Shown here: piece by piece, positions 15,789 through 23,301 of the stretch | Numbering within the stretch: position 1 is the stretch's first letter | Layout of the letters: every line of letters starts with the position of its first letter | DNA from: Kiloniella laminariae DSM 19542 | GTDB taxonomy: Bacteria; Pseudomonadota; Alphaproteobacteria; Kiloniellales; Kiloniellaceae | Direction: 5' to 3' | Length of the DNA: 64,000 nucleotides | Assembly (NCBI RefSeq): GCF_000374005.1 | Contig: NZ_KB893135.1 | Location: 346,625-410,624 of the forward strand | Notes under the pieces: generated by a model | Seen by the model: the letters and a program-made list of their open reading frames with translations, nothing else | Databases searched by the model: none | Told to the model about the DNA's origin: nothing | Translations under genes and position numbers: made by a program

Positions 15789-16268
15789 ATGTCGCTTGCT
15801 GAAGGTGGATGTCTTTGCGGAGAGGTCAGATATGCTGTCCAGGCCGCGCCGGTCCGGGTGACCTTCTGCCACTGCAAATTTTGCCAGAAGGCCACCGGCA
15901 GTGCCTATCTGGTTGAGCCGATTTTTGAAGCCGCCTGCTTCGCGACCATCCGGGGCAGCGCCAAGGTCTATAAACACAAATCCGAAGGCAGCGGCAAAAA
16001 GGTCTATATCCATTTTTGCGCCACCTGTGGCACCAAGCTCTATCTGACGTTCGAGCGCTTTGCCGATGCTGTCGGGGTCTACGGCGGCACCTTTGACGAT
16101 CCCGACTGGTTTGACCGCACAGGCGAAACCGCCAAACACATTTTTCTGGAAACTGCCCAGCGCGGCACCATCATCCCGCCAGGCATCAACTGTTATCTTG
16201 CTCACGCAACCACCAACGACGGTACAGCGGTCAATCCGCAGGTCTACGACAAACCCAGGATGTTCTGA
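15789..16268 (+). CDS. GFA-fold (glutathione-dependent formaldehyde-activating-like) zinc protein
   Basis: A 159-residue GFA-family protein. The two zinc sites are visible: GGCLCGEVRY (about 6-10) with FCHCKFCQKATG (about 30-38), and FCATCGTKLY (about 77-82). Known GFA proteins bind zinc through these Cys and some promote S-hydroxymethylglutathione formation; most are uncharacterised. GAGAGGAAAAG precedes the ATG. A 9-bp inverted repeat lies in the promoter. A second, different GFA gene lies at 20171-20608. Confidence 0.9.
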   Translation: MSLAEGGCLCGEVRYAVQAAPVRVTFCHCKFCQKATGSAYLVEPIFEAACFATIRGSAKVYKHKSEGSGKKVYIHFCATCGTKLYLTFERFADAVGVYGGTFDDPDWFDRTGETAKHIFLETAQRGTIIPPGINCYLAHATTNDGTAVNPQVYDKPRMF

Positions 16269-16296
16269 AGAGAGGCTCTTTAAACTCGATAGTGTT

Positions 16297-16315
16297 TTAA
16301 AAGGGTGAAGCACCC
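16297..16315 (-). terminator. Weak intrinsic terminator of the ECHDC3-like gene
   Basis: On the minus strand GGGTG CTT CACCC is followed by TTTT, just after the stop at 16318. Confidence 0.5.
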
Positions 16316-16317
16316 CC

Positions 16318-17157
16318 CTACTTGTCGCGCCACACCGCCGGGCGTTTTTCGACGAAGGCATTGATCCCTTCTTCCGCATCTGCCTTGAGCATGTTTTCCA
16401 CCATTACCCGCCCCGCAAGCCCATAAGCTTCCTCAAGCGGCAATTCACGCTGTTCATAAAAAGCCCGCTTGCCGATTGCCAGGGTCAGGGCCGATTTTCT
16501 CGCAATAGCTTGCGCAAGCTCCAGGGTCGCAGCGCCCAGCGCATCAGTTCTCACAACACGGTTGACCAGCCCGATGGCTTCGGCCCGTGTTGCCGGGATC
16601 AGGTCGCCTGTAAGCAACATTTCCATGGCGTGTTTGCTGGACAGGTTGCGCGATAGAGCCACCATCGGTGTAGAGCAGAACAGGCCAATATGCACCCCCG
16701 GCGTGGCAAAGCGGGCCGTATCGGCGGCAACAGCCAGATCACAACTCGCCACCAGTTGACAGCCCGCCGCCGTCGCGATCCCGGCGACTTCGGCAATCAC
16801 CGGGCAGCGGTGGCGGACAATCGCCTGCATTACCGCCGAACAGCGCGTGAAGATACGGCTGAAGATTTCCGCACCGCCATCGGCTTCTGCCCGGGCGGCG
16901 CGCAGTTCCTTCAGGTCGTGCCCGGCACAAAAGGCCGGACCGCTGGCTGCCAGTACGATAACCCGTACCGAAGGATCGGCCTCCGCCCGCTGCAGGGCAG
17001 CCTCCAGCAGTCCCAACATCTTTTCCGACAGGGCATTGCGCCGGGCGGCATCGTTCAGGGTCAGACGCAACACTCCGCTGTCATCCAGTTGCCAAAGCAA
17101 AATCTGCTCACCTGTCTCAACCTTGTCTGCCTGTTTAGAAAGTGCCTGATCTGTCAT
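16318..17157 (-). CDS. ECHDC3-like enoyl-CoA hydratase/isomerase family protein
   Basis: A 279-residue crotonase-fold protein. ASGPAFCAGHDLKEL (about 79-93) gives the oxyanion-hole region, and GIATAAGCQLVASCD the second. The stretch FATPGVHIGLFCSTPMVALSR lacks the catalytic Glu of true enoyl-CoA hydratases (Gly in place of Glu), and the other Glu is also missing. This pattern, and the C-terminal EGINAFVEKRPAVW, match the ECHDC3 group, whose reaction is unclear. It may bind acyl-CoA rather than hydrate it. ATG 17157 has AAGGAAAAG upstream; longer readings lack support. A CoA-binding-fold gene lies 70 bp upstream on the same strand. Confidence 0.88.
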   Translation of the reverse strand: MTDQALSKQADKVETGEQILLWQLDDSGVLRLTLNDAARRNALSEKMLGLLEAALQRAEADPSVRVIVLAASGPAFCAGHDLKELRAARAEADGGAEIFSRIFTRCSAVMQAIVRHRCPVIAEVAGIATAAGCQLVASCDLAVAADTARFATPGVHIGLFCSTPMVALSRNLSSKHAMEMLLTGDLIPATRAEAIGLVNRVVRTDALGAATLELAQAIARKSALTLAIGKRAFYEQRELPLEEAYGLAGRVMVENMLKADAEEGINAFVEKRPAVWRDK

Positions 17158-17227
17158 CGTCTTTTCCTTTTTCCAACCACCTGCCCCTGTACGCGTACAG
17201 CTTTTGAGCCGTTGCACAGGCTGGCTG

Positions 17228-17764
17228 TTACAGCAGGCCAAGCCCTGCAAGCCGGGGGATCTCGATCGCCGGGCAGCGGTTCATCACCACCCTGATCCCG
17301 GCGGCTTCGGCCAGTTCGGCCGCTTCATAACTGACCACCTCCAGCTGCATCCAGATCACTTTGACACCGATGGCAATCGCCTCTTTTGTCATCTCCAGTG
17401 CCGCATCAGACGCGCGGAAGACATCGACCATATCAATGGCGTGACCCTGTGCCTTCAGGTCAGCAAGCGACGCAAAACAGGGGCGGCCCCAGATCTTCTG
17501 CCCTGCCTCAGCTCCGCTGCCGGAACGCACCCCTCCAGCCGCCAGTGCCGGGTTGACCGGAAACATTTCATAGCCCTGCTGCTGCAGAAAACCAAACACC
17601 CCGTTGCTGGCGCGATGCGGCTTGTCGCTTGCCCCGACCAGCGCAATGGTTCTGACCTCTTTCAGAATATCAACAAGATAGGCATCGCTGTAGAAATCGG
17701 CTTGATGATCGTGAGTTTTGGGAGCCGGGGTTTTGGGAGCCGGGTTTTTGGGATCGGGAGACAT
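17228..17764 (-). CDS. CoA-binding domain protein (YccU type)
   Basis: A 178-residue Rossmann-type CoA-binding protein. TIALVGASDKPHRASNGVFGFLQQQGYEMFPVNP (in two stretches, about 38-72) carries the GAS-x-(K/N)-P-x-(R/K) nucleotide loop. VDVFRASDAALEM and KVIWMQLEVVSYEAAELAEAAG are standard, and NRCPAIE is the family's C-terminal motif. The N-terminus contains a Pro-rich repeat (PKNPAPKTPAPKT) made by a roughly 15-bp DNA repeat at 17716-17757. A GTG at 17776 is an alternative start. Located just upstream of the crotonase-fold gene, so the two may share a transcript. Confidence 0.88.
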   Translation of the reverse strand: MSPDPKNPAPKTPAPKTHDHQADFYSDAYLVDILKEVRTIALVGASDKPHRASNGVFGFLQQQGYEMFPVNPALAAGGVRSGSGAEAGQKIWGRPCFASLADLKAQGHAIDMVDVFRASDAALEMTKEAIAIGVKVIWMQLEVVSYEAAELAEAAGIRVVMNRCPAIEIPRLAGLGLL

Positions 17765-17823
17765 GGAGGACTTCACCAGAGGTTAAAAACCCAGCAAAGC
17801 AGGTTTTCCCACAGGGCTCAAGC

Positions 17824-17883
17824 CCGAGTTATCCAGACCCTAGTTATCCAGGCCCGAGTTATCCAGGCCCAAGCTATCGAGAC
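17824..17883. repeat. Four 15-bp tandem repeats in intergenic DNA
   Basis: Four copies of CCGAGTTATCCAGGC with few changes, between the azlD stop and the CoA-binding gene start. No coding role is evident. Confidence 0.85.
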
Positions 17884-17925
17884 AGGAGTGCCCCTTCCCC
17901 AAGAGCGCCCCACTCACCCCCCTGG

Positions 17926-18237
17926 CTAGATCGGAACAAAATTGCGCAGCAGCCAGATCGCGGCAATGCCTGCGGCCATGGTCAGTGGCAGGCTGCGGGT
18001 CAGCAGGGCAACCGCCGCCGCGATTCCTCCGGCCAGCCATTCTCTGGGCCCGCCGGATAAAACCAGCAGCGACACCAGCGAGATGATCAGACAGCCCGGC
18101 AGCGCGTTCAGTCCCCGAGCCCAGCGCCCGCTCTGCGGCAGACGCTGGCCCAGCAGCACCCCGCCCAGACGAATGGAAAAGGTCGCCAGCGCCAGAGCAA
18201 AGATCACCGGATAGATATCTGTGACGGTTTCATTCAT
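17926..18237 (-). CDS. azlD: AzlD-family branched-chain amino acid exporter subunit
   Basis: A 103-residue protein with about four TM helices, the small subunit of the AzlCD exporter of branched-chain and related amino acids. IRLGGVLLGQRLPQSGRWARGLNALPGCLIISLVS (in parts, about 22-58) is the family signature, followed by hydrophobic helices. Its ATG overlaps the azlC stop by four bases (ATGA), so the subunits are translationally coupled. Confidence 0.9.
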   Translation of the reverse strand: MNETVTDIYPVIFALALATFSIRLGGVLLGQRLPQSGRWARGLNALPGCLIISLVSLLVLSGGPREWLAGGIAAAVALLTRSLPLTMAAGIAAIWLLRNFVPI

Positions 18238-19145
18238 GTTGCTTTTTCCCCAGTTTCTGGGCCAGTTTCTGGGCCGTCCTCTTGCCCGCGTTCTTGCTTC
18301 CCTTCTTGCCTGTTCCAGCTGGCCACAACCGCCCCCAGCACCCCGCCGAGCACCAGCGCGTGCGAGGGATCAAGCAGCCCGCCCAACACCGCTAGCGCCA
18401 CCACGGCAAAGGAGGTCAGCCAGGGCCAGAGATCCCCGCGCCCGCGCCAGAGCGAGCGGGCAATGGCGATAAAGGCGGCGGTAAAGGCAAAGTCCATGCC
18501 CAGCGCTTTGGGCTCGGGAATAGCGGCGGCAAAAATCACCCCGCAAACGGTCGAGGCCAACCAGGTCACCAGCAGACAGGCCCCGCCGCCGACCAGATAC
18601 CAGTAGCCCACCTTCACCCCCCGGGCGCGGGTCGCCAGCATCAGGGCCCAGTTCTCGTCAGTGGTCATATGTGCGCCCAGCAAGCGCTGCCACAGTGGCC
18701 GCCCGGCAAAAACATCGCGGATCGAAGCCGTCACCAGCAACAGGCGCAGGTTGAGCGCAAGTCCCGCCACCAGTGCCGACAGCGCCCCGGCCCCGGCGAC
18801 CAGACGCTCAACCACGACAATCTGTGATGATCCGGCAAAAACCAGCGCCCCCATTACACCGATGTCCAGCGCGTCCATTGTTGCTTGCGCCGCCAGCAAA
18901 CCAAAGGCCAGCCCATAGATCGCCACGCCCAGCGCCAGCGGCGTGATATCCCGCACCGCCAGCCAGAACTCCGCCCGGGGAGCCATCCCCCCGTCGCGGA
19001 AAACATCGGCTGAAATTCTCCCCCCTGCCCGCGCCGGGGTTTTGCCTGAATTTTTGCCAAAATTTTGGGGTGGATTGTCGCCTGATTTTTGGGACAATTT
19101 CCGGGGCACTTCATCCTGCGGTCTGGTCGGGTCCATAGTCTGCAT
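18234..19145 (-). CDS. azlC: AzlC-family branched-chain amino acid exporter subunit
   Basis: A 303-residue large subunit with a long charged N-terminus (about 1-58) before the first TM. The AzlC signature is ITPLALGVAIYGLAFGLLAAQA (about 68-89), then FAGSSQIVVVERL, GLALNLRLLLVTAS, and GAHMTTDENWAL. The C-terminus is a low-complexity tail (GKQERGQEDGPETGPETGE), again from a short DNA repeat. With AzlD it makes an exporter of branched-chain or similar amino acids. The divergent XRE-cupin gene is probably its repressor, and the intergenic region carries GTTCG dyads. Confidence 0.9.
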   Translation of the reverse strand: MQTMDPTRPQDEVPRKLSQKSGDNPPQNFGKNSGKTPARAGGRISADVFRDGGMAPRAEFWLAVRDITPLALGVAIYGLAFGLLAAQATMDALDIGVMGALVFAGSSQIVVVERLVAGAGALSALVAGLALNLRLLLVTASIRDVFAGRPLWQRLLGAHMTTDENWALMLATRARGVKVGYWYLVGGGACLLVTWLASTVCGVIFAAAIPEPKALGMDFAFTAAFIAIARSLWRGRGDLWPWLTSFAVVALAVLGGLLDPSHALVLGGVLGAVVASWNRQEGKQERGQEDGPETGPETGEKAT

Positions 19146-19160
19146 CTTTTCATTTCATAA

Positions 19161-19174
19161 CGAACGATTGTTCG
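19161..19174. promoter_or_regulatory. Operator candidate between azlC and its regulator
   Basis: CGAAC GATT GTTCG is a perfect 5-bp inverted repeat 16 bp upstream of azlC. Further half-sites follow at about 19197 (GTTCG), 19217 (GTTC) and 19228 (CCGAACGATT). The cluster suggests cooperative binding by the divergent XRE-cupin protein. Confidence 0.5.
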
Positions 19175-19261
19175 ATATAGTGACAAAGATACTATTGTTC
19201 GTCAAGATGAACTACTGTTCTTTTTACCGAACGATTTTTACATGACATTCAAGACAAAAGA

Positions 19262-19319
19262 CCCAGTAGACCCCAGTAGACCCCAGTAGACAGTGAACCC
19301 AGTAGACAGTGAACCCAGC
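19262..19319. repeat. 10/16-bp tandem repeats at the start of the XRE-cupin gene
   Basis: CCCAGTAGAC occurs four times, the last two followed by AGTGAA, then a decayed CCCAGCCGA. The repeat lies between an in-frame ATG at 19242 and the ATG used at 19323, with an in-frame TAG inside the repeat. Confidence 0.85.
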
Positions 19320-19322
19320 CGA

Positions 19323-19868
19323 ATGAAACCAATTGACCTGATTGCCGCCACCCTGCCCCGCGAACGCCAACGAGCCGGACTGTCCCTGTCGCAACTGGCG
19401 AAACAGGCGGGGGTCGCCAAATCCACCCTGTCACAGCTGGAATCAGGGGCAGGCAATCCCGCGCTGGAAACCCTCTGGGCCCTGGCTACGGCGCTGAACA
19501 TTCCGGTCAGCCGCCTGATCGATGCGCCGCAGCCCGACACCCGACTGATCCGTGCGGGCGACGGTCCCAAGGCCCTGTCATCAGAAGCCAACTATATCGC
19601 CACCCTGCTGTCCAGCTGTCCGCCCTCGGCCCGGCGCGATATCTTCCGCGTTTGCGTCCAGCCCGGCCAGGCCCGCAACTCCGATCCCCATCCCGCGGGT
19701 ACCATGGAACATGTCATTCTCTGCTCCGGCCGCGCCCTGGTCGGCCCCAGCGACGCCCCGGTCGAACTGGCCCCCGGCGACTACTTCACCTACCCCGGCG
19801 ACCGCCCCCACACCTTCAAAGCCCTCGCCCCGGATACATCAGCCGTGCTGATGATGGAAAGTATTTAA
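19323..19868 (+). CDS. XRE-family regulator with C-terminal cupin
   Basis: A 181-residue regulator. Residues 5-60 form the HTH_3 domain (LPRERQRAGLSLSQLAKQAGVAKSTLSQLESG, the turn at SQLAKQAG, recognition at KSTLSQLE). Residues about 105-178 form a cupin domain (PHPAGTMEHVILCSGRALV, then APGDYFTYPGDRPHTFKAL). This domain pair is the usual regulator found beside azlCD, and it is divergent from that operon. The ATG at 19323 has no clear ribosome site; a tandem repeat with an in-frame stop lies just before it, so GTG 19293 or translation after repeat change are alternatives. Confidence 0.87.
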   Translation: MKPIDLIAATLPRERQRAGLSLSQLAKQAGVAKSTLSQLESGAGNPALETLWALATALNIPVSRLIDAPQPDTRLIRAGDGPKALSSEANYIATLLSSCPPSARRDIFRVCVQPGQARNSDPHPAGTMEHVILCSGRALVGPSDAPVELAPGDYFTYPGDRPHTFKALAPDTSAVLMMESI

Positions 19869-19880
19869 GAGCCAACCCCC

Positions 19881-20041
19881 GCTTCCCTTTATGCACCGCT
19901 ATGCTATGACGGATCCGGCGATCAATGCGGGGGCTTATTGTCATAGCTTCCCTTTATGCACCGCTATACTATGACAGCAGCATAGGAAGCATAAGCAGCA
20001 GCGGCGTCATAGCTTCCCTTTATGCACCGCTATGCTATGAC
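19881..20041 (+). CRISPR. Three-repeat CRISPR-like array, type II-like repeat
   Basis: Repeat 2 (19940-19975) and repeat 3 (20006-20041) are 36 bp and differ at one base. Repeat 1 (19881-19910) matches the last 30 bp and lacks the first six, as expected of a decayed terminal repeat. Intervening sequences are unlike one another and 29 and 30 bp long (19911-19939, 19976-20005). The repeat starts GTCATAGC and ends GCTATGAC, an 8-bp dyad at its ends. The CTTCCCTTT after the first arm resembles type II-C repeats such as the neisserial GTTGTAGCTCCCTTT. Its 3' end reads TGCTATGAC, close to an extended -10, as in type II-C arrays with internal promoters. No cas gene is in the window. A short direct-repeat element of another kind cannot be excluded. 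Confidence 0.65.
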
Positions 20042-20076
20042 AGAGGTCGAATAACAGGCTGAAATACAAGACAAAA

Positions 20077-20142
20077 GGCCCGATTCATCAAAATAAAAAC
20101 GGCTGGTTTACAGCGTTTTTGATGAACCGGGTCCATTTTTTT
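20077..20142 (+). terminator. Strong bidirectional terminator
   Basis: A long hairpin: GGCCCGATTCATCAAAA (20077-20093) pairs with TTTTGATGAACCGGGTCC (20117-20134) with two mismatches and a bulge, and the inner AAAACG/CGTTTT extends it. It is followed by seven T on the plus strand, and AAAA lies on the other side. It separates the convergent XRE-cupin and GFA genes, just after the CRISPR-like repeats. Confidence 0.8.
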
Positions 20143-20170
20143 CGTCATTTTTGAACGGATCAGGGGCTGG

Positions 20171-20608
20171 TTATTCGCCCATGCCGATGGATTTGAGGAA
20201 CTCGGCTTCGGTCAGACGCGGGTGGTCTCCGGCGAAGTCGTAACTCTTGGGTTTTCTGTCGATATAGATCTCGGCGGCGAGGGTGAAGGCCTCCTGCTGG
20301 TCAAAGGCCCCGACCCAGACCACGTTCATGCCGCCTTCCTTGAGACGATAGAACAGATGGGTGCCGCAGGTTTTGCAAAAGCCGCGCTCGGCCCAGTCTG
20401 ACGAACCGTAGACCGAGATATTGTCCTGGCCTTCGAACTGGATGCTGCCGACATCGGTGGCCAGCGCCGGGCCGCCGCCCCATTTGCGGCAGGTGCTGCA
20501 ATGGCAAGCACCGTGACCTGTGGTGACCTCGCTTGCGGTGAACTTGACCGCACCGCAAAGGCACTTTCCGGTCATCTTCGCCACTTTTGGTTTTTCCTGC
20601 TGTGTCAT
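20171..20608 (-). CDS. GFA-fold zinc protein
   Basis: A 145-residue GFA-family protein. Zinc sites are MTGKCLCGAVKF (Cys15 and Cys17 region), GACHCSTCRKW and GFCKTCGTHLFY. It differs from the GFA protein at 15789 in length and sequence, so it is a distant paralogue. GAGGGAG precedes the ATG. Ends next to the bidirectional terminator at 20077. Its substrate is unknown; the family name reflects only a few studied members. Confidence 0.9.
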   Translation of the reverse strand: MTQQEKPKVAKMTGKCLCGAVKFTASEVTTGHGACHCSTCRKWGGGPALATDVGSIQFEGQDNISVYGSSDWAERGFCKTCGTHLFYRLKEGGMNVVWVGAFDQQEAFTLAAEIYIDRKPKSYDFAGDHPRLTEAEFLKSIGMGE

Positions 20609-20817
20609 GTTTCTACTCCCTCGGACATTTCACTGGTTCTTCTCAAAAATGATGCTGGTTTTGTGGTCAGCAACAGGGCCTGCCCGGTTGCCGAACGGCA
20701 CAAATCCCCAAGCAATTCTCCCCACCCCGAAGATATCACGACAGGGTCCGGGCAAAACAGATGTTGGAACAGCAAGATTAACCAGAACATCATGACAGTT
20801 TATGTCAGGAGGCATTT

Positions 20818-21894
20818 TCAGCTGTTATTTTTTGGCTGTTGTTTCTCTCCAGCCTTATCTTGTGTCGCAGTTCTCCAACCCAGCTCGCGGTCCAGTTCGG
20901 CCAGCTGCAGCCCTATTCCACGCAGCTCGCTTTCGATCGCATCGGCAATCCGGATCAGCCCTTCACCAGTCAGTTTGGCGGCTTCGCGTTCGGCCTCCTG
21001 ACTGGTGTCGCGTTCGGGGTGGCCTGACTTCCCCTTTGTCCTGTAACGCTTGCCATAGACAATCGTGGCGAGATCATTGGGGATAAGGTGCTCTACTCCG
21101 TCGAGGTCAAAATAGTCCTTCGCAATTACCGGTGGCGGACAGTCTTCAGACTTGCAGAGAAGATCCAGCTCCTGCCGCAATTTGTCCTTGGCATCTTTTT
21201 GCATGAGAGAACAGCAGAACAGACCAAGCAGGCAGAGCAAAAATCCGCCCGTCACGACAAATAACAGATACTGGTATCGGCTTTCCCCAAGGGACAAAAT
21301 GGACAACAGCAGGATAAAAGCCCCGAACCCCAGTCCGATACGCAACCTTGTCACCCCGCCGTCAAACCAGAAGCGGCCTGCACGCATGCGATCACGCAGG
21401 AAAATCAGGGGGTAGAGCTGTTCCAGGTCACGGCGATGCTGTTGCAGTTCACTTTTGTGGCGCACCACATCGCGCATCAGCTGACCACAGCGCTGGCAGG
21501 TTGCTTCCCACTGTTCCGCGACCCGCTGCCGGGTTTTGACCAGATATTCCTTGTCGGAAAGGTCCGGAAAGTCACTTTGTTCCAACTCCCCGACATAATG
21601 CCGGAATTCGCGCAGCTGCTCCATCTCGCCACTGGGGGAAAGTCTCTCCCCCGAGGCAAAAGAAGAAGAAGCCGGAACTTTTTCCCGGTTATCCAGCACT
21701 TCATTGATATGAAACAACGACGCGCGATGTTCTTCCAACAGAAGCAAAGCCTGCCGGTCACGCTCGGCCCCAATTTCCCTCTTGCGCGTCTCGCTGTTGA
21801 GCTTGCGCCGGTCTCTCGCGGTTGTCTGAACAGACGTTGCGTTACGGATTGCCGTCTGTTTCGCAATCAGGCAGAAGAGATCCGGTTTTGCCAC
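20818..21894 (-). CDS. Coiled-coil two-TM protein, unknown
   Basis: No family recognised. About 358 residues from the chosen GTG start at 21894, which has AAAGGG eight bases upstream. A charged coiled-coil-rich N-terminal part (about 20-165, including RDRRKLNSETRKREIGAERD and HRRDLEQLYPLIF) leads to two TM helices (LRIGLGFGAFILLLSILSL and YQYLLFVVTGGFLLCLLGLF). A cytosolic tail (about 235-358) follows with KGKSGHPERDTSQEAEREAAK and another coiled coil. Two Cys pairs (CQRC, FCC) may bind metal. The frame is open to 22137, so the start is uncertain. Likely an inner-membrane scaffold. Confidence 0.55.
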   Translation of the reverse strand: MAKPDLFCLIAKQTAIRNATSVQTTARDRRKLNSETRKREIGAERDRQALLLLEEHRASLFHINEVLDNREKVPASSSFASGERLSPSGEMEQLREFRHYVGELEQSDFPDLSDKEYLVKTRQRVAEQWEATCQRCGQLMRDVVRHKSELQQHRRDLEQLYPLIFLRDRMRAGRFWFDGGVTRLRIGLGFGAFILLLSILSLGESRYQYLLFVVTGGFLLCLLGLFCCSLMQKDAKDKLRQELDLLCKSEDCPPPVIAKDYFDLDGVEHLIPNDLATIVYGKRYRTKGKSGHPERDTSQEAEREAAKLTGEGLIRIADAIESELRGIGLQLAELDRELGWRTATQDKAGEKQQPKNNS

Positions 21895-22104
21895 AAAAAG
21901 AACCCTTTCGCTTTGGCCGCGCTGTGCTATGACGCCCGCGCCCGTAAATTCAATTCTAACATATTGCGTTAAAACAATTAATACGACAACTCCCCTTTTA
22001 AAAAAACAACCCTTGCGAAAGGGATCTGCCCCCCGGTCAGCCCTTCGCCCTTCAGCCCTGTATTTTTCCACCCGAGCATCGTCTCCAAGTCTCTTCGGCT
22101 TTTC

Positions 22105-23199
22105 ATGTCCCGCCTTAAATCCCACCTCAAATCCCACCTCAAATCCCTCCGGCCAAGATCCCGTAAATCCAGATCCCGCAACGCGCTCACCCGTCGCTTT
22201 CTCCCCCCTCTTGCCGCTCTTCTCTGCATTGTTCTGGTGGTGCTTTTCAAACAGATCTGGCAGAAAAGCCCTGCCGACTTTATCAGGCAGATCGACGCTA
22301 TTTCTTTTGCAACACCAGAGATCACTCCACCAGATAGCGGATCAAGAGAACCAGGAATCTCTGTCGAAAAATCCGACAGAAACTCCCCCGTGATCGCAGG
22401 TTTTCCCCTGCCCTCCACACCCCCCGGAAAAACGCTGTCCGAACAGATCCCGCTGTGGCAACCGGAAAGCTGGCGCGAGGCCAAAAATGCGGCCGATGAT
22501 GTGATCTTTCAGGATCGTCCGCGCAGTTTTTACTGTGGTTGCAGCTACAGCAGCGACGGCGACAGCGACGGTTCGGGCAAGATTGACGGGCCCTCCTGCG
22601 GGTATAAAGCCCAGGACAAGCATAAAAACCGCGCGGCCCGGGTCGAGTGGGAGCATGTGGTTCCCGCTTCCTTAATGCCAGCGCGCAACTTTGACTGCTG
22701 GACCAAAACAGCCGACGGCAAACGTGGCTCGCGCAGTCGCTGCGAGCAAGAGTCACCAGAGGCCCAGGCCATGATCTTTGACCTGCACAACCTTGTGCCT
22801 TCTATCGGGCAGGTTAACGCCTTGCGTGGCAACGACCGTTACGCAGAACTGCCTGCCAGCACATCTGATTTTGGCCGCTGCGAGATCGAGGATACCAACA
22901 GCAGCTTTGCCCCCCCGCCTTGCAAACGCGGAGATGTCGCGCGGATCTGGCTCTATATGTCTGCCCGTCACGGGGTGGAGCTGATTGCGGGAGAAGAGGA
23001 CCGGTTCGAACGCTGGAGCAAGGCCGATCCCGTCAGTCCCTGGGAACGGGGCCGCCATGACCGTGTCGCCCATCTGACCGGGATCGAAAACCCTTTCGTC
23101 GCCCGCATCCCGCCAAATCCTGCCGGGGCTTGCTGGTGGGAAAATCCGGCACTTCCGCTAGAATCAGCCCGGAACAGCACAGGATCTTCTCCGCAATAA
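22105..23199 (+). CDS. EndA-type extracellular endonuclease I family nuclease
   Basis: A 364-residue secreted or membrane-tethered nuclease of the endonuclease I (beta-beta-alpha-metal) family. The basic start contains the in-frame repeat KSHLKSHLKS from a 12-bp DNA repeat, followed by a TM or signal anchor (LPPLAALLCIVLVVLFKQIW, about 33-52). The catalytic region is RVEWEHVVPAS with the general-base His, and DLHNLVPSIGQVNALRGNDRY with the metal-binding Asn (about 220-245). An acidic DGDSDGSGKID loop and several Cys (CGCS, CGYK) are typical. Degrades DNA outside the cytoplasm, for nutrient or for breaking matrix DNA. Confidence 0.9.
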   Translation: MSRLKSHLKSHLKSLRPRSRKSRSRNALTRRFLPPLAALLCIVLVVLFKQIWQKSPADFIRQIDAISFATPEITPPDSGSREPGISVEKSDRNSPVIAGFPLPSTPPGKTLSEQIPLWQPESWREAKNAADDVIFQDRPRSFYCGCSYSSDGDSDGSGKIDGPSCGYKAQDKHKNRAARVEWEHVVPASLMPARNFDCWTKTADGKRGSRSRCEQESPEAQAMIFDLHNLVPSIGQVNALRGNDRYAELPASTSDFGRCEIEDTNSSFAPPPCKRGDVARIWLYMSARHGVELIAGEEDRFERWSKADPVSPWERGRHDRVAHLTGIENPFVARIPPNPAGACWWENPALPLESARNSTGSSPQ

Positions 23200-23301
23200 T
23201 CGTCTTCACCCTGATAAAAATCTTCCAAAGGTTGTGATCTCCCGCTAGAGTTTCCGGAAACAAACCCTGTCTGCCCCACGGCTTCCTTTCCGGGACTCCC
23301 C

